A stretch of DNA of 52,893 bases from Thermoanaerobaculia bacterium (GTDB lineage: Bacteria > Acidobacteriota > Thermoanaerobaculia > Gp7-AA8): assembly GCA_017883235.1 (NCBI GenBank), contig JADGNY010000032.1:1-52893 (forward strand). Reading direction: 5' to 3'. Below the pieces are notes generated by a model, which searched no databases, was not told the origin of the DNA, and worked only from the letters and a program-made list of their open reading frames with translations. Both the position numbers and the translations under genes were made by a program. Below are positions 42,676-50,935 of this stretch, piece after piece. The stretch's first letter is position 1, and each line of letters opens with the position of its first letter.

Positions 42676-43746
42676 ATGACTACCATCATCCTCTTCGGCG
42701 GCCGCAGGGATGAGCGGCACGTTTCCGTGGCCTCGGCGCAGAACATCGTCCGGACGCTCGGAGCGCCGCTGGCCTGGTTCTGGGCGCCGAACGGCTCCGT
42801 CTGCGACGTGCATCCCGACGACCTGCTCGCGCATCCTCGGCCGTTCACCAACGATTTCCATCCGTCGCGGCCGGCGATCTGGCCCGATCTGGAGATGGCG
42901 CTTGATACCTTGCCGGTCGACGATCCGGTGTTCCTGCTGGCGCTTCACGGAGGTGAGGGGGAAAACGGAACCGTACAGCGAATGATGGAGGCGCGCGGCA
43001 TTCCGTTCACCGGATCGGGATCTGCGTCGAGTGCCGCGGCCTTCGACAAGGGGCGCGCCAAGGAGATCGTGAAGGAACGTGTGCGCGTCGCGGAGTCGCT
43101 CGTGGTTGATGACGTGAGAGCCATCGATCGGGCAGCCGCGGAGATGCTGGCGCGTTACGAGAAAATCGTCCTCAAGCCTCTTGCCGGCGGCTCATCGCGC
43201 GGGCTCTTTTTTCTCGAGCGGGGCGGGGAGATACCGGCCGTCGAGAACGTTCCCTATATCGTCGAGCAGTTCATCGCCGGCCGCGAGTTGACGGTGGGCG
43301 TTGTCGATGGCGAGGATGGCGCCATCGCACTGCCCGTCCTCGAGATCGAGACCGATCCCGGCCTTTCCTTCGACTATGAGGGGAAGTACCTCGGCAAAGG
43401 AACCCGGGAGATCTGCCCGGCGAGAATCTCCGAAGTTACACGCGACGAGGCGCAGACCGCCGCACTGGCCGTCCACGCTGCCCTCGGGTGCGATGGTTAC
43501 TCACGAACCGATCTGGTCGCCGCGGACGATGGCATCTACTTTATCGAGTTGAATACTCTGCCCGGCCTCACTACCGCGTCGCTCTTGCCGCAGGAGCTGC
43601 GCGAGGCGGGGATCGGGTTTCGGGAGTTTCTGGAACAGCAGATCGTGATCGCTCGGAAAAAACGTTTCACGCGGAGACGCGGAGGCGCGGAGAAAAACCA
43701 GATCGACTCCGCGTCTCCGCGCCTCCGCGTGAAACCGTTCCCCTGA
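42676..43746 (+). CDS. D-alanine--D-alanine ligase family
   Basis: Encodes 356 residues from the ATG at 42676. An ATP-grasp enzyme: LFGGRRDERHVSVASA at the N-terminus, LALHGGEGENGTVQRMMEAR with the serine-loop region, GSGSASSAAAFDKGRAKEIV, KPLAGGSSRG, and the metal site FIELNTLPGLT near the end. It would make D-Ala-D-Ala for peptidoglycan. The last 25 residues (from FTRRRGGAEKNQ) are read from an inverted repeat and are unlike the usual family end, so the gene has run into a repeat. It is not next to mur genes and may be a second, specialised ligase. Confidence 0.9.
   Translation: MTTIILFGGRRDERHVSVASAQNIVRTLGAPLAWFWAPNGSVCDVHPDDLLAHPRPFTNDFHPSRPAIWPDLEMALDTLPVDDPVFLLALHGGEGENGTVQRMMEARGIPFTGSGSASSAAAFDKGRAKEIVKERVRVAESLVVDDVRAIDRAAAEMLARYEKIVLKPLAGGSSRGLFFLERGGEIPAVENVPYIVEQFIAGRELTVGVVDGEDGAIALPVLEIETDPGLSFDYEGKYLGKGTREICPARISEVTRDEAQTAALAVHAALGCDGYSRTDLVAADDGIYFIELNTLPGLTTASLLPQELREAGIGFREFLEQQIVIARKKRFTRRRGGAEKNQIDSASPRLRVKPFP
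43664..43735. repeat. Inverted repeat overlapping the ligase 3' end
   Basis: Arms 43664-43692 and 43707-43735 (GTTTCACGCGGAG repeated as CGCGGAG units) pair over 29 bases with two mismatches. It encodes the C-terminal residues of the ligase and ends 11 bases before the stop codon. Confidence 0.8.
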
Positions 43747-43824
43747 CGTTTCAATCAGTTTATCGCGAGCAAAGGCCTCCTTTTGCTACGATCTCGCCCG
43801 GTTCATGAACCGAAAGGAGTTTCA

Positions 43825-44676
43825 ATGCGCAAGTTCATTGCGATTTGTCTTTTTCTCGTTCCCGCCGCGCTGCCGATGGCGGCGCAGCAGACCGCGCCGG
43901 CGCTCAAGCTGCCGCGCGCGTCGCAGCACGAGGTTGTGACGCAGACCGTCGGCCTGACCGACATCACCATCGACTACAGCCGTCCCGTGGCCAAGGGCCG
44001 CACGATCTGGGGCGGGCTCGTGCCGTACGACAAGGTCTGGCGCACGGGGGCGAACGAGGCCACGCAGTTCACGGTCAGCGACGACGTGACCATCAACGGA
44101 CAGCCGCTGCCGAAGGGGGCCTACTCGCTTCACACCATTCCCGGAAAAGACTCCTGGACGCTGATCTTCAACAAGACCGCGAAACAGTGGGGTTCCTTCA
44201 ACTATGACGCCGCTCAGGACGCGCTGCGCGTCACGGCCAAGCCGCAGAAGGGGCCGTTCGCCGAGGTGTTCACGATCGGGTTTCCCGACGTGACGGGCGA
44301 TAACGCGACGGTCGTTCTTCACTGGGCCGACTTGGCGGTGCCGTTCACGGTCGGCACGAACACGACCGCGGCGGTGATGGCATCCGCAACGGCTGCCGTC
44401 GCCGGTGCCGCGCCCACCGATTTCCAGACGCCGGCGCGCGCCGCCGGTTTTGCCTTCGACTCCGGCAACAACGATCAGGCCATGAAGTGGGTCGATCAGT
44501 CGTTGAAGGTCAAAGAGACGATGAACGGCCTCTACCTGAAGTCCCGTATCCAGGCCAAGAGCGGCGACCGGGCCGGCGCCATCGCCACCGCGCAGTCGGC
44601 GCTCAAGCTTGCTACGCCGCCGAAGGACGACGCGCTGTCAGCCGAGATCAAGCAGTCGATCGACGAATGGAAGTAA
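43825..44676 (+). CDS. DUF2911 domain protein
   Basis: Encodes 283 residues; AAAGGAG precedes the ATG. A signal peptide (MRKFIAICLFLVPAALPMAA) is followed by the DUF2911 domain: TQTVGLTDITIDYSRPVAKG, IWGGLVPYDKVWRTGANEAT and LPKGAYSLHTIPGKDSWTLI. The last 80 residues look like a TPR-type helical pair (NNDQAMKWVDQSLKVKETMN, GDRAGAIATAQSALKLATPP). Exported; function unknown. A mobile-looking repeat follows. Confidence 0.9.
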   Translation: MRKFIAICLFLVPAALPMAAQQTAPALKLPRASQHEVVTQTVGLTDITIDYSRPVAKGRTIWGGLVPYDKVWRTGANEATQFTVSDDVTINGQPLPKGAYSLHTIPGKDSWTLIFNKTAKQWGSFNYDAAQDALRVTAKPQKGPFAEVFTIGFPDVTGDNATVVLHWADLAVPFTVGTNTTAAVMASATAAVAGAAPTDFQTPARAAGFAFDSGNNDQAMKWVDQSLKVKETMNGLYLKSRIQAKSGDRAGAIATAQSALKLATPPKDDALSAEIKQSIDEWK

Positions 44677-44690
44677 GTGAGTTGATTACC

Positions 44691-44917
44691 CTGTCATCCT
44701 GAGCCGCCGGAGCCGCGTAATCGCGGAGCGATTGCGCGGCGCAGGACGGTCGAAGGACCCCCAAGTTGTATCCCGGTTTGGGCGGCGGAATAGTCGACGT
44801 TCCACCGCCCTGTCCGGGTTAGCAGGCTGGGGGTCCTTCGGCGCGCTCTGCCCCGGAGCTTGCCCTGAGCGAGCGCAAGCGAGTCGAAGGGGGGCGGCCG
44901 CCGCCTCAGGATGACAG
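44691..44917. repeat. 227-bp MITE-like element with 13-bp inverted ends
   Basis: Ends are CTGTCATCCTGAG (44691-44703) and its exact complement (44905-44917). An inner inverted pair, CGAAGGACCCCCA and its complement, makes a long hairpin. Its first 80 bases recur without a mismatch at 52814-52893. No gene lies inside. The right end overlaps the last codons and stop of the symporter gene. Confidence 0.85.
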
Positions 44918-46615
44918 TGGTTTTGTTGCCTTCTGCTCAGCAACGAACCTCTGCACCACCAGCGCCGCCCCCACCCCCACCACACACCCGATCACGTTCC
45001 ACCAGAGCCAGGCCATGTCGGTGGCCACCGCGCACCAGACCACGGCGCCTTCTCCGATCAGTGCACCGAAGAAGGCGGCGGTGCCGCTGACGCGCTTCGT
45101 GTAGAAAGCGAGGAGGAAGATGGCCAGGATCGTCCCGTAGAAGAGCGAGCCGAGCTTGTTCACCGCTTCGATGAGTGAGCCGAGGCGGTTGGCGAATTCG
45201 GCGAAGCCGATGGCGAAGACGCCCCAGGCGATCGTCATCAGCTTCGAGAGCCGGACGCACTCCGCGTCGGTCGCATGCGGCTTGCCGAGGCGGCGGAAGA
45301 TGTCCACCACGGTCGTCGAGGCCAGCGAGTTGAGGCCGGACGACGTCGCCGACATCGCCGCGCAGAAGATCGCCGCCAGCACCAGGCCGACCACGCCGGC
45401 CGGGAGGAAGTCGATCACGAAGGTCAGAAAGATGTAGTTTGTATCGCTGTTGTCGGCTCCCGGCTGCGTGCGTCCGATGAGCGCCGCTGCCGCCGCGCGC
45501 GTGGCCGTCTCGCGGGCCTGCACGTGGCGCAACGCGACCGTGGCGGTATCGATGCCGGCGCTGTTGTGCGCGCGCATGGCGGCCAGCAGCGTTTGCACAT
45601 CGGCGCGCTTCTCGACGAATTGCTGGCTGTGCCGCGCTTCGAGAGCGAGGTAGTCGGCGGCGTACGGACTGGTGGCCACCTTCGCCCGCTGGACGCTGTT
45701 GAAGAACAGCGGCGGGGCGATGAACTGATAGAAGACGAAGACCATCGCTCCGACGAAGAGGATGAAGAACTGCATTGGCACCTTGACCATGCCGTTGATC
45801 AGCAGACCGAGACGGCTCTCGGCGGCAGAGGCGCCGGTCAGATAACGCTGCACCTGCGACTGGTCGGTGCCGAAGTAGGAGAGTGCCAGGAAAGCGCCGC
45901 CGATGAGGCCCGACCAGAAGTTGTACGGCGTCTTCAGATCGAACTTGAAGTCGATGGCGTTGAGCCGTCCCATGCGCCCCGCCACGCGAAAGGCTTCCAC
46001 CAGCGTCACGTCATGCGGGAGCGAATGGACGGCGATGATCAGCGCCACGGCCATTCCGCCGAGAGCGATAACGAGCTGGTGAACCTGCGTCCGGCTGACC
46101 GCCTTGGTTCCGCCGGTGGCGGTGTAGAGCACCACCATCAGGCCGACGACGACGTTGGTGAGGTGAATGTTCCAGCCGAGGATCACCGAGACGATGAGGG
46201 CGGGAGCGTAGAGGGTGATACCGGTGGAGAGACCGCGCTGGATCAGAAAGAGGACCGAGGTCAGCGTCCGCGTGCCGACGCCGAAACGGGTCTCGAGATA
46301 TTCGTACGCGGTGAAGATCCGCAGTCGGTGATAGATCGGGACGGCGGTGATCGAGAGGATCACCATCGCGATCGGCAGGCCGAGGTAGAACTGCACGAAG
46401 CGCATACCGTCGGCGTAGGCTTGCCCGGGCGTCGAGAGGAACGTGATCGCGCTGGCCTGCGTGGCCATGATCGACAAGGCGATGGTCGGCCACTTCAGCT
46501 CGCGCCCGGCCAGCAGATAGCCGTCGAGATTCTTCTTGTGGCGCCCCTTCCAGACGCCGTACGCGACGATGGCCACCACCGTCCCGATGAGGACGATCCA
46601 ATCGATCGGCCTCAT
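44906..46615 (-). CDS. Sodium:solute symporter (SSS family)
   Basis: Encodes 569 residues with about 13-14 transmembrane helices. Family signs are the first helix IDWIVLIGTVVAIVAYGVWK, GYLLAGRELKWPTIALSIMA with TQASAITFLSTPGQAYADG, and FGTDQSQVQRYLTGAS in the middle. It takes up a solute with sodium. The substrate is unknown, but the linked exported deacetylase suggests a sugar or amino-sugar derivative. The start overlaps the stop of a small membrane-protein gene. The final residues (KPLSS) and the stop come from the inverted end of a repeat element. Confidence 0.94.
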   Translation of the reverse strand: MRPIDWIVLIGTVVAIVAYGVWKGRHKKNLDGYLLAGRELKWPTIALSIMATQASAITFLSTPGQAYADGMRFVQFYLGLPIAMVILSITAVPIYHRLRIFTAYEYLETRFGVGTRTLTSVLFLIQRGLSTGITLYAPALIVSVILGWNIHLTNVVVGLMVVLYTATGGTKAVSRTQVHQLVIALGGMAVALIIAVHSLPHDVTLVEAFRVAGRMGRLNAIDFKFDLKTPYNFWSGLIGGAFLALSYFGTDQSQVQRYLTGASAAESRLGLLINGMVKVPMQFFILFVGAMVFVFYQFIAPPLFFNSVQRAKVATSPYAADYLALEARHSQQFVEKRADVQTLLAAMRAHNSAGIDTATVALRHVQARETATRAAAAALIGRTQPGADNSDTNYIFLTFVIDFLPAGVVGLVLAAIFCAAMSATSSGLNSLASTTVVDIFRRLGKPHATDAECVRLSKLMTIAWGVFAIGFAEFANRLGSLIEAVNKLGSLFYGTILAIFLLAFYTKRVSGTAAFFGALIGEGAVVWCAVATDMAWLWWNVIGCVVGVGAALVVQRFVAEQKATKPLSS

Positions 46616-46797
46616 GCGAAGGCTTTCGTGAAGGCGTAGAAGACCAGGATGAGGATGGCCAGCTCACCGATGACGACGGCGTAGAGGAGAGGCCAGTTGA
46701 CGTTGTCGGTTGTCGGTTGTCGGTTGTCGGGTTCTTGACCACTCGTTGGTGGCTCCGACCCCCGACCCCCGACTCCCGGCTCCCGCGTCTCCCTCAT
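46612..46797 (-). CDS. Small membrane protein, repeat-derived N-terminus
   Basis: Encodes 61 residues from an ATG at 46797 that overlaps the PIG-L stop (ATGA), and its own stop overlaps the symporter start (ATGA). The C-terminal 28 residues are one clean transmembrane helix, NWPLLYAVVIGELAILILVF followed by YAFTKAFA. The first 33 residues (EPDNRQPTTDN and similar) are translated from a GACAAC repeat and low-complexity sequence. The usual start codon of the helix part seems to have been lost, with translation kept by coupling from upstream. It is probably a small partner of the symporter. Confidence 0.65.
   Translation of the reverse strand: MRETREPGVGGRGSEPPTSGQEPDNRQPTTDNVNWPLLYAVVIGELAILILVFYAFTKAFA
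46701..46731 (+). repeat. Short GACAAC repeat run
   Basis: Four GTTGTCGG units inside the small membrane-protein gene. Related to the 3'-end repeat family but without TTCG hairpins, and in the opposite orientation to the other copies relative to the upstream gene. Confidence 0.6.
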
Positions 46798-49298
46798 TTC
46801 GCCGAAACGAGATTCACGAACATCTTGTACGCGCCCGGAACGCCCGCCGGAAGCTGCCGGAACCAGGCGTAGCTCGTGTAGATGAACGTCCCTTTGCCGT
46901 AGTGCGCGTAAAGCTCGCCGCCTTCTTTGTCCGGTTCGCCGGGATCGTGCGAGGCCAGGACGGTCTGGTATTGCGCGTCCCAATCCTTGACGAAGTACAG
47001 CCCGCGCTCCTGCACCCAGCCGTTGAAATCGGCGTCGGTGATCTTGTTCGGCGTGTTCAGGAGCGGGGAGTCGGGATGGACGAAGCGGACCGGCGCCTCT
47101 TCGACGGTGACGCGTTCGCTGGTGACCTTGAAGGGATACGGGCCGGGGACGTCGACGAGGAGCGGCTGCGGATTGGTGCTGTTGTACTGGACGACCAGCG
47201 TCCCGCCGTTCTTGACGTACTCCATCAGCTTCGGGTGGGCCAGGCGCATGCGCGGGCGGGTGTTGTAGGCGCGGACGCCGGTGACGATGGCGTCGTACTT
47301 GGCGAAATCGCCGCGATCGAGGTCGTCGTCGGTGAGCAGTGTGACGTCGTAGCCGACCTGCCGCAGCGCGGAGGCGACGTCATCGCCGGCCCCCATGATG
47401 TAGCCGACGCGGGTGCCACGCTTCTTGATGTCGGCGCGGACGAGCTTGGCGAACGCGTCGCCGAACACCCGTTGCGGCGGGATGTGGTTGTAGTCGATGT
47501 TGTTGATGCCGTAGTCGAGCTTCTTTCCGTCCGCCAGCTCGACCTGTGCGGCGAAGACGTCCGCGTACTCGCCCTTCTTCGGCGGTGTCACCTGAAAGGT
47601 CGTCCTTGCCTCTTCGCCCTTTTGAGTGAACGTGACCACGGTCGATATCGGATCGGCATTCCATCCCCGCGGAAGGCGCAGCCGCACGCTGACCGGGCCC
47701 TTCACGCTGAAGTTGCGCAGCCACACCGTGACCGGTTTCGGTTGGAGGTCGGGGAAGACGTAGACGCTCGCGCCGAGGTTGGCCGTGACTTCCGGAACGA
47801 CATCGATGTTGCGGACGCGCTCCCCCTGCACGGCGTCGGTCCAGCGATAGACGGCCGGGACCTCGAAGATGATCGTGTGCATGGCGTTGTCGGTCAGCGT
47901 CACGATCATCGGGATGGCGGTGCGGTTTTCGGGGAGGCCGATGAGCTGCTGATCGTCGACGACGTACGAGCCTTTGAGCGGCGGCTTCTGCAGCCAGTAC
48001 GGCTGCGAGATCGGGAAGTCGGGCGGCAGCTTGATGCTGAGGTCCGTCTTGACCGGGACGTTGTTCGTCAGCGGGGCGTTCACCGCCTTGCTCGGATCGG
48101 CGTAACGCGAGGCCACCATGGCCAGCGTGAACGGGTAATCCGAACGATTGACGACCGTGACGCTGACCGGGATGGCGCCGCCCGCGATGACGGAGGAATC
48201 GCCGGCGGCGACGTCGATGGAGATCCCGGCGCAGGCGCGGATGGCGGCCTGCAAGTCGCGCATCTTCACCGCTGCCCACGGATGGCTCGACCATGCGGCA
48301 TTGGCGCTGAGCCGATCGAGGAGATCGTAGGCCTGAAGAAGAAGGGGAATGGTCTTCGACGGATTCTTCGGATCAAACGTGTCGGAGGCCTGCTGCAGAA
48401 CCTTGCCGGCCGCCTCGCCGCCGGCGTAGCGCGACCAGGAGGTGTCGATCCCTTCGAACATATCGGTAGTGGCCGGATCGCCGGCGAGTTGATCGAAGTA
48501 GTTCGGAGAGGTGCCGCGCCGCTCCGCGACGCCGAACCCCTGGCTCTTGTGCATGCTGCGGCTCTCGGCCGCGATCTCGGTGTAGGCGCGGCCGAGGAGC
48601 GGGTTGTATGTGCCGAGGTCGACCAGCAACGATTTGGCGATCGAAGGATCGCCCGGTGGGATCGCCCGAAACGAGAACTTGTTGAAGAACAGCCGCCTCG
48701 GCTGCCACGTGCTGACGTACTTGAGCTGCTCGGGGAACTTCGTCGGATCGGCGGCGGCAGTAAAGGCCTCGCCGGCCAGGATTGCGGAGGCGGTGTGATG
48801 GCCGTGCCCCCCTTCGCCTGTGGTGGGGAAGCGGGTGATGATCACGTCGGGCTGAAAGCGGCGGATGTTCCAGACCACGTCCGCCAGGATCAGATCGTGG
48901 TTCCAGATGGCCAGTGTCTCCGCTGGATTCTTGGAATAGCCGAAATCGAGCGCGCGAGTGAAAAACTGCTCGCTGCCGTCGGTGCGCCGTGCGGCCAGCA
49001 ACTCCTGGGTGCGGATGACCCCGAGCAGCTCCCCCTTCTCATCGCCGAGCAGGTTCTGGCCACCGTCGCCCCGCGTCATCGAGAGGTAGCCGGTGCGGTA
49101 GAGCCGCTCGTTGCCGAGGTAGGCGATCAGAGCGGTGTTTTCGTCATCGGGATGCGCCGCCACATAGAGCGCGCTGCCGACGACCGTGAGTTTCTTGAGT
49201 GCAAGCTGGATCTGCGCGGCATCGAGCGGCTTCTGGGCGAAGAGACCGGCCGGGAGGATGAACAGCGTGATGACGAGAGCGATCGTTCTGCGAAGCAT
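46794..49298 (-). CDS. Exported PIG-L family deacetylase
   Basis: Encodes 834 residues with a signal peptide (LRRTIALVITLFILPAGLFA). The PIG-L/LmbE domain at about 40-300 carries the zinc motif YVAAHPDDENTALIAYLG, RTGYLSMTRGDGGQN and GEGGHGHHTASA. The remaining 500 residues are beta-sandwich-like (LPRGWNADPISTVVTFTQKG) and end in a flavodoxin- or glutamine-amidotransferase-like part (YDAIVTGVRAYNTRPRMRLA). It probably removes acetyl groups from an amino-sugar outside the cytoplasm. It is first in a three-gene coupled operon with the small membrane protein and the symporter. Confidence 0.93.
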   Translation of the reverse strand: MLRRTIALVITLFILPAGLFAQKPLDAAQIQLALKKLTVVGSALYVAAHPDDENTALIAYLGNERLYRTGYLSMTRGDGGQNLLGDEKGELLGVIRTQELLAARRTDGSEQFFTRALDFGYSKNPAETLAIWNHDLILADVVWNIRRFQPDVIITRFPTTGEGGHGHHTASAILAGEAFTAAADPTKFPEQLKYVSTWQPRRLFFNKFSFRAIPPGDPSIAKSLLVDLGTYNPLLGRAYTEIAAESRSMHKSQGFGVAERRGTSPNYFDQLAGDPATTDMFEGIDTSWSRYAGGEAAGKVLQQASDTFDPKNPSKTIPLLLQAYDLLDRLSANAAWSSHPWAAVKMRDLQAAIRACAGISIDVAAGDSSVIAGGAIPVSVTVVNRSDYPFTLAMVASRYADPSKAVNAPLTNNVPVKTDLSIKLPPDFPISQPYWLQKPPLKGSYVVDDQQLIGLPENRTAIPMIVTLTDNAMHTIIFEVPAVYRWTDAVQGERVRNIDVVPEVTANLGASVYVFPDLQPKPVTVWLRNFSVKGPVSVRLRLPRGWNADPISTVVTFTQKGEEARTTFQVTPPKKGEYADVFAAQVELADGKKLDYGINNIDYNHIPPQRVFGDAFAKLVRADIKKRGTRVGYIMGAGDDVASALRQVGYDVTLLTDDDLDRGDFAKYDAIVTGVRAYNTRPRMRLAHPKLMEYVKNGGTLVVQYNSTNPQPLLVDVPGPYPFKVTSERVTVEEAPVRFVHPDSPLLNTPNKITDADFNGWVQERGLYFVKDWDAQYQTVLASHDPGEPDKEGGELYAHYGKGTFIYTSYAWFRQLPAGVPGAYKMFVNLVSAK

Positions 49299-49443
49299 GG
49301 CGGCGAATGGTACTGGGTTCGACGGAGGAATCGTGTTGCGGTGGTGTTGCGGTTGCGTGGTTGCGGGGTTTTGGGCTAGCAGACAAGCGACTTCCCATTT
49401 TCGGGCGGTTTCGAAGTGCCAAATCGCACTTTTGACGCGATTT

Positions 49444-49787
49444 TGACTGCGTAGAATCGATGTCTGACTGCGGAGTATCGGTTGTTGAATGCGGAGTCAC
49501 GATGTCTGACTGCGGAGTATCGGTGGTTGAATGCCGAGTCACGATGTCTGACTGCGGAGTATCGATCCTTGACTGCGGAGTGACGACGTCTGACTGCGGA
49601 GTATCGATTGCTGCATGCGGAGAGAACATTTCTGAATGCGCAGTAACCATTTCTGAGTGCGGAGAGAGGATTCCTCTCTCCGTAGAATCGATCCTTGACT
49701 CCGCAGAATGAATCCTTGACTCCGCAGGATGAATCCCTGACTCCGCAGGATCGATTGCTGACTCCGCAGAATCGATCCTTCACTCCG
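49444..49787. repeat. 21-bp tandem array, 16 units and a partial
   Basis: Units such as TGACTGCGGAGTATCGATCC(T) repeat every 21 bases without phase change; later units carry TGACTCCGCAG. Because 21 is a multiple of three, several frames on both strands stay open as seven-residue repeats, for example SDCGVSV on the forward strand. No start with a ribosome binding site is seen. I treat it as a non-coding minisatellite. 49299-49443 and 49788-49905 hold nothing else but a CCCCACTCTC hairpin near 49817-49851. Confidence 0.9.
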
Positions 49788-49905
49788 AATCGGCATCGTG
49801 ACAGTCGAGCGGTGCCCCACTCTCACCGGCATGCTACGAGAGTGGGGGATCCTGCCGTTCGTATTGCGACAGTTGATCGGGGCGACAGCCGCATAGAAAA
49901 AGGCC

Positions 49906-49938
49906 ATCCGCAGATGGCGCAGATGATCGCAGATAAGA
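49906..49938. repeat. Half copy of the CGCAGAT-type repeat
   Basis: Matches the left half of the inverted repeats at 5428-5500 and 8960-9030 (ATCCGCAGATGGCGCAGATG). It lies 20 bases before the CRISPR array. Confidence 0.6.
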
Positions 49939-49958
49939 CCGATCCCAAGGAAAGAAAG

Positions 49959-50302
49959 GTCGCAATCGCCTTCGAGCGGCGCACTCATTCGGACCTCGTT
50001 CTCAGCGCCAAGCACTGTCTCGAACCCAACAGTCGCAATCGCCTTCGAGCGGCGCACTCATTCGGACTCTTTCCACACTTTTGCAACACTGGACAAAGGA
50101 TGGAACTGTCGCAATCGCCTTCGAGCGGCGCACTCATTCGGACGCGTCTGATGGTTCAGCAGTAGGCAGAGACCGCTTCGGCGGTATCAGTCGCAATCGC
50201 CTTCGAGCGGCGCACTCATTCGGACGAGACACGTAAGCTCCGTGTGGACATCGGTATTCGTTTTTGGTCGCAATCGCCTTCGAGCGGCGCACTCATTCGG
50301 AC
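49959..50302. CRISPR. CRISPR array, five 36-bp repeats, no cas genes nearby
   Basis: Identical 36-bp repeats at 49959-49994, 50032-50067, 50108-50143, 50190-50225 and 50267-50302, starting GTCGCAATCGCC and ending CACTCATTCGGAC. Spacers are unrelated to each other and 37, 40, 46 and 41 bases long. All repeats are identical, so neither end shows the usual decayed last repeat, and direction is unclear. No cas gene is present anywhere in the window. The wide spacer range fits type III or related arrays better than type I-E or II, but this is weak evidence. Confidence 0.95.
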
Positions 50303-50575
50303 CCTGCCAATTCTAACCCATTGATTCGATGCTCCTTGCGGGGCTGATTCAGCAGACCGTGCACGATTCGCATCAGAAGCTCCAGACTCTATCGACGGTC
50401 CGGCTCGCAAGCCGTTCAGATCCAATGAGATGCATGATTTGCAGACCCCTCCTTGAAAATGGAAACAGCCATCCTCTCACAGGATCAGGTACTCCGGGTC
50501 GCTCACTTGCCACCTTCTGAGCTTCGACTTCGATGGCACGGCGAGCGCAGGATTCGCCGCTACAATTACGTTGCG

Positions 50576-50935
50576 ATGCCGAAAAGAGTCTCCGCCTCAC
50601 GGGCCACATTGCCTCGCCGCCGGCGTAACGAGCTGGACGAGATGTTTGCGTCGATCTCGCCCGATGCCGCGACATTCGTTTCGCGCAATCCGGCGTTGAG
50701 GGCGAAGCTGGCGCGGGCGGCGGAGAGGCTGGGCGAGGCGTTTCCGGACCGCGCGCTGCACCTGGTGCTCGCGTTCGATCACGAGTCCGGTGACCGGGAT
50801 TTGTTCGCGGAGATCGAGCGGGCCGGCGATTGGCGCGATGATCATCGCCGGCTGCGCGAGTTCACGACGGAATGGATTCACGATCGGGAGGATCCGAAGC
50901 TCGAAGTCAACTTCGACTTTCATTTTCGCCGATGA
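50576..50935 (+). CDS. Hypothetical protein paired with HEPN gene
   Basis: Encodes 119 residues from the ATG at 50576. After a basic N-terminus comes a helical region (LRAKLARAAERLGEAFPDRA), then LHLVLAFDHESGDRDLFAEI and a C-terminal EVNFDFHF strand. The pattern resembles unnamed small proteins that precede HEPN or similar toxin-like genes. Its stop overlaps the HEPN start (ATGA), so they are coupled. An antitoxin role is inferred only from arrangement. It lies 274 bases from the CRISPR array; that gap has no other gene. Confidence 0.7.
   Translation: MPKRVSASRATLPRRRRNELDEMFASISPDAATFVSRNPALRAKLARAAERLGEAFPDRALHLVLAFDHESGDRDLFAEIERAGDWRDDHRRLREFTTEWIHDREDPKLEVNFDFHFRR

Noticed and set aside
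45275-46639. Forward open frame of 454 residues
   Set aside because: Antisense to the symporter gene, without recognisable features.
46710-49379. Long open frame (889 residues) on the forward strand
   Set aside because: It is antisense to the PIG-L gene, has no recognisable domain and reflects high GC codon use on the other strand.
49144-50057. Heptad-repeat proteins across 49376-50057 on either strand
   Set aside because: Open only because the 21-bp period avoids stops; one of them also runs into CRISPR repeats; no ribosome binding site or flanking domain.
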